From contig JAWKNO010000001.1 of the NCBI GenBank assembly GCA_041391665.1, positions 2,418,001-2,482,000 of the forward strand: a stretch of 64,000 nucleotides of DNA. The letters run 5' to 3'. Below, piece after piece: positions 59,203 through 64,000 of the stretch (within the stretch, counting starts at the first letter, position 1; each line of letters opens with the position of its first letter). Made by a program: the position numbers and the translations under genes. Source of the stretch: Bacteroidia bacterium. Lineage in GTDB: Bacteria > Bacteroidota > Bacteroidia > J057. Under the pieces are notes generated by a model. It was not told the origin of the DNA and searched no databases. It worked only from the letters and a program-made list of their open reading frames with translations.

Positions 59203-60090
59203 ATGAAAACATCGATAACCAGTATTCTGTTGGGGATTTTTTTGCCCATCGTTTCCTTTGCCCAGATCAATGGCAACGGAAAAATCATCACCACGACACG
59301 TTCGGCAGGTATTTTTACCAGTGTGGAGGTAGATTTTCCGGCTGAAGTAGAGATTATTTGCCAGACCATTCCCCATCTGGAAATTACGGTGGATGAAAAC
59401 GTATTGCCCTATATTGACGTGAAAACAGAAGGCGCAAAACTGAGAATTCTGCAGGGAAAATGGATCGAACCTTCTCAGAAAGTGCGGATCAAAATAGGCA
59501 CTGCTTTTCTGCACAAACTGGAAACAGGCGGTTATGGAGAATATTGGGTCAGAAATATAGATTCACCCATATTTACCTTGCTCAATCCTGTGGGGACAGT
59601 GGAGGTTGAAGGGAAAACAGATAATTTTCAGGTTACTGTCAATACCGGAAAAGTGGATGCCTCCCAGCTTGTTGCCAAACAGGTCAGCGCACAAATCAAT
59701 TCCCGGGGGTGGGTAAAAGTTCATGCAGTGGATTTGCTGGAAACTCAGATAGCAGAAAACGGGAAAGTCATTTATACAGAAAAGCCCGGAAAGATCACCG
59801 GAAGTGGGCCTGTTGTTTCTGCTGATCAGGTTGAAAATGAAGTAGTTCCGGAAGTAAAGTATATTAAACTGGAATTGTTGAACAACAGTTCTTCCAAAAT
59901 TGATATTGTCATTCAGGGGCCGCCACACCGTCGGTTTAGCTATGGCATACCATTTAAAGCAGGTCAGCGAAGGGCTGAAAATGTTCCGGTCGGAACCCGC
60001 CTTTATCTGGATCAAATCATTACCCGGAAATTGCTGGTAACGATAACAGAGGAAAATGAAAATCAGGTGGTGAAATTATTTGATAAATAA
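59203..60090 (+). CDS. GIN domain (DUF2807) exported protein
   Basis: A 295-residue exported protein with signal peptide (cleavage near SFAQ, about residue 21) and a right-handed beta-helix-like GIN (head GIN, DUF2807) domain in residues about 25-200 with the repeating pattern FTSVEVDFPAEVEI, LEITVDENVLPYI, LRILQGKW. The C-terminal 90 residues are beta-rich and distinct (KYIKLELLNNSSSKIDIVIQ). The function is unknown; such proteins are thought to be adhesin-like. It lies 19 bases after the S41 gene and 7 bases before the AraC gene. Confidence 0.85.
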   Translation: MKTSITSILLGIFLPIVSFAQINGNGKIITTTRSAGIFTSVEVDFPAEVEIICQTIPHLEITVDENVLPYIDVKTEGAKLRILQGKWIEPSQKVRIKIGTAFLHKLETGGYGEYWVRNIDSPIFTLLNPVGTVEVEGKTDNFQVTVNTGKVDASQLVAKQVSAQINSRGWVKVHAVDLLETQIAENGKVIYTEKPGKITGSGPVVSADQVENEVVPEVKYIKLELLNNSSSKIDIVIQGPPHRRFSYGIPFKAGQRRAENVPVGTRLYLDQIITRKLLVTITEENENQVVKLFDK

Positions 60091-60097
60091 CCCCACT

Positions 60098-61243
60098 ATG
60101 TCGGTCAATTTTAATATTTACTCAGTCGTACTCTTGTTTGGCTTTGTGCAGGCGGTGATTTACAGTATTTTACTGGTAGTCAGAGGACTCCGGGAGCAGC
60201 GTTTGTCTGATCATTTGTTGGGGATATTGCTTCTTTTGGCCGGAATGGTTCTTCTTCCCTATATGTTGGGGTTTATGGGAATACCGGTTATCTGGACAAC
60301 GCTGTTGTTTTTCCCCACAGACCCCGGATTATTATTTGGACCGGTAGTGTATTATTATCTGGTAAGCCTTACGGACACGGATTTTCGGTTTCGAAAACAA
60401 CACCTCTGGCATATTTTGCCATTTGCGGTATATGTGATTTATCGGCTGAGTGTATTTTTACAGGGAGCTGCATTTGTGCAAATATGGATAGAAGAGGTGG
60501 ATATCCCCTACATACGGATTTTGGTCGAATTGACCACGCTTGCCTCCAACTATCTATACCTTTTTTTTACAATCAGACATTACGACCATTACCGGAAATG
60601 GGTAGAAACAGAATATTCCAACACATCAGAGATCAGTTTTTCCTGGTATAGAAATTACCTGTTGCTGATTGCGATCGTATTCTCCTGTTCATGGATATTC
60701 AGCCTGATGAATACATTGGGCGTCCAACTTTCCTTTACGCAAAACTGGTGGGAGTACGTATTTATATCTGTGATCATCTATATCCTCAGTATCAGAGGCT
60801 ATCAGCAGAAACCGCCGGTTTTGATTCACTTCCCCTCCGGAGACACCGAAACAGGCGGGCAGGAAAAAGCCCGGTTTCCTGAAAAAGAAATCGCCCATGT
60901 CTTGCCGATGATCCGCAACCTGATGGAAAAGGAACGATTATACCTTCAGCCAGATCTTTCTCTTCGCGATATGTCCCAGCGTCTGGGCTTGTCAAACGCG
61001 ATAGTTTCTCAGGCGATCAACTCTGGATTTGGACAAAACTTCAACCAGTTTGTCAATACTTACCGGATTGATGCCTTCAAACATGCTGCCCAAAGTCCAT
61101 CCTTTCGGCATTTAAGTCTGCTTTCCATTGCTTTTGATTGCGGGTTTAACTCCAAAGCTACCTTTAATCGCGTTTTTAAGCAAACCACAGGGGTTTCTCC
61201 AAGGGAGTTTCTGGAGCAAAATCAGGGTAAGTCAGACCCATAG
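60098..61243 (+). CDS. Membrane-anchored AraC-family transcription regulator
   Basis: A 381-residue protein from the ATG at 60098 (MSVNFNIYSVVLLFG); the in-frame TTG at 60080 would overlap the GIN gene. Seven predicted helices fill residues about 5-225 (like the 7TM sensor type in Bacteroidota), then an acidic linker, and an AraC helix-turn-helix pair at the C-terminus (about 290-375): LSLRDMSQRLGLSNAIVSQAIN and the second HTH in IAFDCGFNSKATFNRVFKQTTGVSPREF. It probably senses an envelope signal and controls genes nearby, possibly the S41-GIN unit that precedes it. It ends 65 bases before the GNAT gene. Confidence 0.87.
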   Translation: MSVNFNIYSVVLLFGFVQAVIYSILLVVRGLREQRLSDHLLGILLLLAGMVLLPYMLGFMGIPVIWTTLLFFPTDPGLLFGPVVYYYLVSLTDTDFRFRKQHLWHILPFAVYVIYRLSVFLQGAAFVQIWIEEVDIPYIRILVELTTLASNYLYLFFTIRHYDHYRKWVETEYSNTSEISFSWYRNYLLLIAIVFSCSWIFSLMNTLGVQLSFTQNWWEYVFISVIIYILSIRGYQQKPPVLIHFPSGDTETGGQEKARFPEKEIAHVLPMIRNLMEKERLYLQPDLSLRDMSQRLGLSNAIVSQAINSGFGQNFNQFVNTYRIDAFKHAAQSPSFRHLSLLSIAFDCGFNSKATFNRVFKQTTGVSPREFLEQNQGKSDP

Positions 61244-61261
61244 GAGATGGAATAATTTTTG

Positions 61262-61278
61262 TGCAAAAAGTTTTTGCA
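61262..61278. repeat. Perfect 17-bp palindrome before the GNAT gene
   Basis: TGCAAAAAGTTTTTGCA is an exact palindrome about a central G, 30 bases before the GNAT start at 61309. Without T-run it is a weak terminator candidate; an operator or a short AT-rich end of the AraC transcript are also possible. Confidence 0.45.
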
Positions 61279-61308
61279 ACAGAACCTTTTTCCCCCCAAA
61301 TTTGTGAC

Positions 61309-62112
61309 ATGCCACAATTTGTACTTTCTTCACAACCTCATCAAACACTTCTGACGCTAAAAGAAGAGTTTTACCAAACCCTCTCCGCCCCACAGGACGG
61401 AATGTGGCATGCGTTTACCGAGCAGGCAAGTCAATGGGAGATCTATGCCGAGAATAAACTTTCCGGCTATTTCTGCTTAAATGAATCCGGGCAGCTACTG
61501 GGCGCATATCTCAAAGACAATTTGCTTACTTCCGCTCCGGAGATTTTTGCATCTATTTTGAGGGAGCATAAGATAACCGAAGCAGTCGTTGGGACCAATA
61601 ATCCCCTCTTTTTGTCGCTTTGTATGGATCATGCAAAAAGTGCATTTACCCATACCCTGCTGTATCGCGACCATCAGAAGATAAGCATTAGTTTGCCCTT
61701 ACCTGTTTCCAATGCCAATTTCCGTCATGCCAGTCCTGAAGATGCCGACCGGTTGAAAGTGTTTTTTACGGAAAATATTCAGACGGATTTGGACTGGTAC
61801 GACGAATACGTAAAACAACTCCTTTCAAAAGGTGAGATCTATCTGCTGGAACTCAACGATGACATTATTGGTATCAGTGAAATACGGAAGAGTAAAGCGC
61901 AGTCTGATTTTGCAGATGTGGGAATGCTGGTAAGCGAAAAACATCGCAGGCAGGGACTTGGGGCGTATTTGCTGGCCAGTGCAAAAGCGGTTTGTTACCG
62001 GTACGGCGTAACCCCTGTCTGTTCCTGTAAATTTGAAAACGAAGGCTCCCGGCATGCGATTGAAAAAGTAGGTTTTATCAGTAAACATCGGATGCTCAAA
62101 GTCCGGTTCTGA
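61309..62112 (+). CDS. GNAT family N-acetyltransferase
   Basis: A 267-residue cytoplasmic protein. The start ATG at 61309 (MPQFVLSSQPHQTLL) is preferred to a GTG 16 codons upstream, which would lie across the palindrome. The N-terminal half (about 1-140) is a degenerate GNAT-like domain, and the C-terminal half a full one: DVGMLVSEKHRRQGLGAYLL (the RxxGxG acetyl-CoA loop, about 217-236) and FENEGSRHAIEKVGF. This two-part form is common in the FR47-like group. The acceptor is unknown. The DUF5103 gene follows 11 bases later, so they share a transcript. Confidence 0.85.
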   Translation: MPQFVLSSQPHQTLLTLKEEFYQTLSAPQDGMWHAFTEQASQWEIYAENKLSGYFCLNESGQLLGAYLKDNLLTSAPEIFASILREHKITEAVVGTNNPLFLSLCMDHAKSAFTHTLLYRDHQKISISLPLPVSNANFRHASPEDADRLKVFFTENIQTDLDWYDEYVKQLLSKGEIYLLELNDDIIGISEIRKSKAQSDFADVGMLVSEKHRRQGLGAYLLASAKAVCYRYGVTPVCSCKFENEGSRHAIEKVGFISKHRMLKVRF

Positions 62113-62123
62113 GCAAATAAATT

Positions 62124-63443
62124 ATGAATAAATGCTTCCTGATCGCTGCCGCAGGTTTATCCGGATTATTACTCTCCGGTTGCCCTTCGACAACGCAATC
62201 TATCCAGTCTGGTGCTTACCCGGAAGAAAAACAGCTGGTCTACGATGACTATATTTATGAATCGGCCTTTCGCACGCCGCAGCTGTACCAGATGGGCATT
62301 GAAGAGTCTTATCCGGTTATTTACCTTGGCACCACAACGCCACTGCAACTGGAGTTTGATGAATTGATTCCCGAAACAGCCTATGAATCCAATCTTTTTG
62401 TGGATTTTATTAACTGTGATGCTTTCTGGAATCCGACAGGCGTACTTCCTATAGAGTTTTATGAGGGTTTTACGCAGGACAGGATCGAACTTTTTGAGCG
62501 ATCAACCTTTACCAAAGTGCCTTATGTACATTATTCGTATGCTTTCCCTCAGGAGAATGAGTTTTTTAAATTGAGTGGAAACTATTTGCTGATTGTATAT
62601 CGCAACAACAATAAAAAGGATGTGGTGCTTAGCCGTCGGTTTGTCGTGGCGGAAAACAAAGTTTCTGTTTTGCCCAAATATATGCTTGACAACCGGATCG
62701 AGCGTGTGCGTATGACCGAATTCAGCTTTGATCTTGCGGTGCCTCCGGGACTGGGTATTTACAACCCGGCCAATGATCTGACCATCCGGGTTTTGCAAAA
62801 TTTCAGATGGGACAATTCTATCACTTTGGGCAACCCCCGATTTTCGGGTGATAATAAATATGAGTTTTATCTCGACATCGCCAATCTTTTCAACGGGGGA
62901 AATGAATACCGCCGTCTGGACATTCGAAGCACGCGTTTTTACTCCGAAGTAATGCAGGAGGTAGTCGAAAAGGATCATATCTATGAAATTACCCTTTTCC
63001 CCGATCAACCCAGAGCGTTTAATGTTTTTTCAACCCGCCGTGACCGAAATGGAAGTTTTAAGCCCTGGGTACAGGAGTGGCCAAATGCAAAAACGCAGGC
63101 TGATTATGTCAGCAATCATTTTATTCTGGAACGCAACGAGCCCGTTCCCAATGGGGAGGTGTTTGTTACCGGCAGGTTTTCTGACTGGCAATTTCGTGAT
63201 GATTACCAACTCACCTATAATGCCGAAACCAGGCGTTATGAAGGAGAGGTAATTCTGAAACAAGGCATTTACGACTATGCCTATGCGGTCAGACGTGCTG
63301 GCGATCCTGTGCCTGACGAGGCTACGCTGGAAGGCCGCCACCTTGAAACAGAAAATTTCTACACAGTCATCGTCTATTACAAAGGACCCGCCGACCGATC
63401 GCCCAAGATCATCGGTTATGCACCGATAAACTATTACGAATAA
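62124..63443 (+). CDS. DUF5103 lipoprotein, type IX secretion plug protein type
   Basis: A 439-residue exported protein with lipobox LLSGC (residues 16-20). DUF5103 landmarks: LGTTTPLQLEFDEL, an IEFYEGFTQDRIELFERS segment and a carbohydrate-binding-like C-terminal region (FVTGRFSDWQFRDDYQLTYN, then YEGEVILKQGIYDYAYAV). The family contains the protein that plugs the SprA pore of the type IX secretion system, so this may be that plug or a paralogue. This is consistent with the T9SS cargo at 7.2-10.1 kb. It lies 11 bases after the GNAT gene and ends at a 9-bp hairpin shared with the convergent fumarylacetoacetase gene. Confidence 0.85.
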   Translation: MNKCFLIAAAGLSGLLLSGCPSTTQSIQSGAYPEEKQLVYDDYIYESAFRTPQLYQMGIEESYPVIYLGTTTPLQLEFDELIPETAYESNLFVDFINCDAFWNPTGVLPIEFYEGFTQDRIELFERSTFTKVPYVHYSYAFPQENEFFKLSGNYLLIVYRNNNKKDVVLSRRFVVAENKVSVLPKYMLDNRIERVRMTEFSFDLAVPPGLGIYNPANDLTIRVLQNFRWDNSITLGNPRFSGDNKYEFYLDIANLFNGGNEYRRLDIRSTRFYSEVMQEVVEKDHIYEITLFPDQPRAFNVFSTRRDRNGSFKPWVQEWPNAKTQADYVSNHFILERNEPVPNGEVFVTGRFSDWQFRDDYQLTYNAETRRYEGEVILKQGIYDYAYAVRRAGDPVPDEATLEGRHLETENFYTVIVYYKGPADRSPKIIGYAPINYYE

Positions 63444-63462
63444 AATTTCATCCTGAAATTTT
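63442..63462. terminator. Short AT-rich hairpin between convergent genes
   Basis: Nine perfect pairs (63442-63450 with 63454-63462), three-base loop. It covers the stop codons of both the DUF5103 and fumarylacetoacetase genes. It has no extra T-run, so it is a modest bidirectional terminator candidate. Confidence 0.5.
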
Positions 63463-64000
63463 CCCGATAACTTCTCCAAAACCTACGCGGATTCCTGCTT
63501 TTTCTGCAAAACCACGCATCGATACGGTATCTCCGTTTTGAATAAACGTGCGGGAAGTTCCGTCATTTAAGGTAAGCGGCTTGGTTCCCGTCCAGGCAAG
63601 CTCCAGCATCGAGCCGTAGGAGCCCGGTTCTTTTCCGCTGATCGTACCGGAAGCCATCATATCCCCAACTCTGATATTACAACCATTGACGGTATGATGG
63701 GCAAGCTGTTGTGCCATATTCCAGTACATATACCGGAAATTTGAGCGGCAAATGATATTTTCCTCCCCATTTTCAGGTGTGAGGGATACGCTCAGGTTGA
63801 TATCGTAATTTTTCCTCCCCTCATATTGCAGATAGGAGAGCACGGCGGGGGTCTGTTCCGGGCCTTCTTCGCGGAAGGGTTCGAGTGCGTCAAGTGTTAC
63901 GATCCAGGGAGAGACCGATGAGGCAAAATTTTTCCCCAGAAATGGTCCGAGCGGAACGTATTCCCACTGCTGGATATCACGGGCAGACCAGTCATTGAAT
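63448..64000 (-). CDS. fahA: Fumarylacetoacetase, C-terminal part (5' end outside window)
   Basis: Splits 4-fumarylacetoacetate to fumarate and acetoacetate, the last step of tyrosine and phenylalanine breakdown. The 184 codons present (first complete codon at 63999) hold the family signature NDWSARDIQQWEYVPLGPFL, then GKNFASSVSPWIVTLDALEP and, near the end, the metal/substrate region CNIRVGDMMASGTISGKEPG and SMLELAWTG. The C-terminus is complete (VGFGEVIGKISG). The stop lies within a 9-bp hairpin shared with the convergent DUF5103 gene. Confidence 0.95.
   Translation of the reverse strand, partial: FNDWSARDIQQWEYVPLGPFLGKNFASSVSPWIVTLDALEPFREEGPEQTPAVLSYLQYEGRKNYDINLSVSLTPENGEENIICRSNFRYMYWNMAQQLAHHTVNGCNIRVGDMMASGTISGKEPGSYGSMLELAWTGTKPLTLNDGTSRTFIQNGDTVSMRGFAEKAGIRVGFGEVIGKISG

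Noticed and set aside
1..64000. tRNA, rRNA, CRISPR arrays, insertion sequences or prophage
   Set aside because: No cloverleaf-like intergenic segment, regularly spaced repeats, transposase or phage gene was found; every gap is small and accounted for.

Overview
The window is a chromosomal segment of a member of the Bacteroidota, read from gene content rather than from any search. The indicators are a type IX secretion cargo with a gliding-motility-type C-terminal domain, a DUF5103 (T9SS plug-type) lipoprotein, two TonB-dependent outer-membrane receptors, families largely restricted to this phylum (HYC_CC_PP, DUF2723, DUF3078, DUF4783), a GH92 mannosidase, a LytS/LytTR pair, and promoters of the TTTG-N(17-23)-TAnnTTTG type. 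The gene mix fits a free-living aerobic heterotroph; I cannot place it to genus. Most of the window is ordinary core and accessory chromosome. I see no phage, insertion sequence, CRISPR array, tRNA or rRNA.

Layout. 1-3.1 kb: a tight plus-strand operon, glnS (3' part only), a PPP-type phosphatase, a seven-bladed WD40 protein, a DivIVA-domain protein and dcd, whose 3' end overlaps a convergent Rieske lipoprotein. 3.5-6.7 kb: a likely metal-handling module of HYC_CC_PP protein, secreted HMA metallochaperone and TonB receptor. 6.6-10.1 kb (minus): a T9SS cargo protein followed 3 bases later by riboflavin synthase. 10.4-12.1 kb: rplM-rpsI-rpsB, closed by a strong terminator and without tsf. 12-19 kb: a membrane-associated beta-rich protein, a DUF2723 glycosyltransferase, an AAA/DUF234 ATPase-nuclease behind an unusual set of alternating repeats, DUF1304 and a DnaJ-domain protein. 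19-22.7 kb: two secreted serine hydrolases and a coiled-coil PD-(D/E)XK-like protein.

22.7-31.7 kb: a TonB-type receptor, LytS/LytTR two-component system, DUF3078 protein and GH92 alpha-mannosidase. 32-36.5 kb: an alpha-oxoamine synthase, a fused E1 alpha/beta 2-oxoacid dehydrogenase and an MCE (MlaD-type) protein. 36.5-44.7 kb: a ten-repeat WG protein (minus) and then an operon of pruA followed by cytochrome c maturation genes ccmB-ccmC-ccmD-ccmE-ccmF; ccmE carries a CxxxY heme motif in place of HxxxY, and ccmA, ccmG and ccmH are absent here. 44.9-54.3 kb: a small HTH protein, lipoprotein-crcB pair, gpmI, DUF4783-nadC, a HerA-like DUF853 ATPase, a Gfo/Idh/MocA oxidoreductase coupled to a NagA-like deacetylase, and a small secreted protein. 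54.6-57.6 kb: korAB, the 2-oxoacid:ferredoxin oxidoreductase, with a clear promoter and terminator. 57.7-64 kb: S41 peptidase, GIN-domain protein, membrane-anchored AraC regulator, GNAT acetyltransferase, DUF5103 lipoprotein and the 3' part of fumarylacetoacetase.

The observations most worth following are the alternating repeat cluster before the DUF234 ATPase (two mutually exclusive hairpins over its start), the Cys-type CcmE in an incomplete pruA-linked ccm operon, the HYC_CC_PP/HMA/TonB module, the oxoamine synthase next to a branched-chain-type E1 enzyme, and a terminator 26 bases before nadC.
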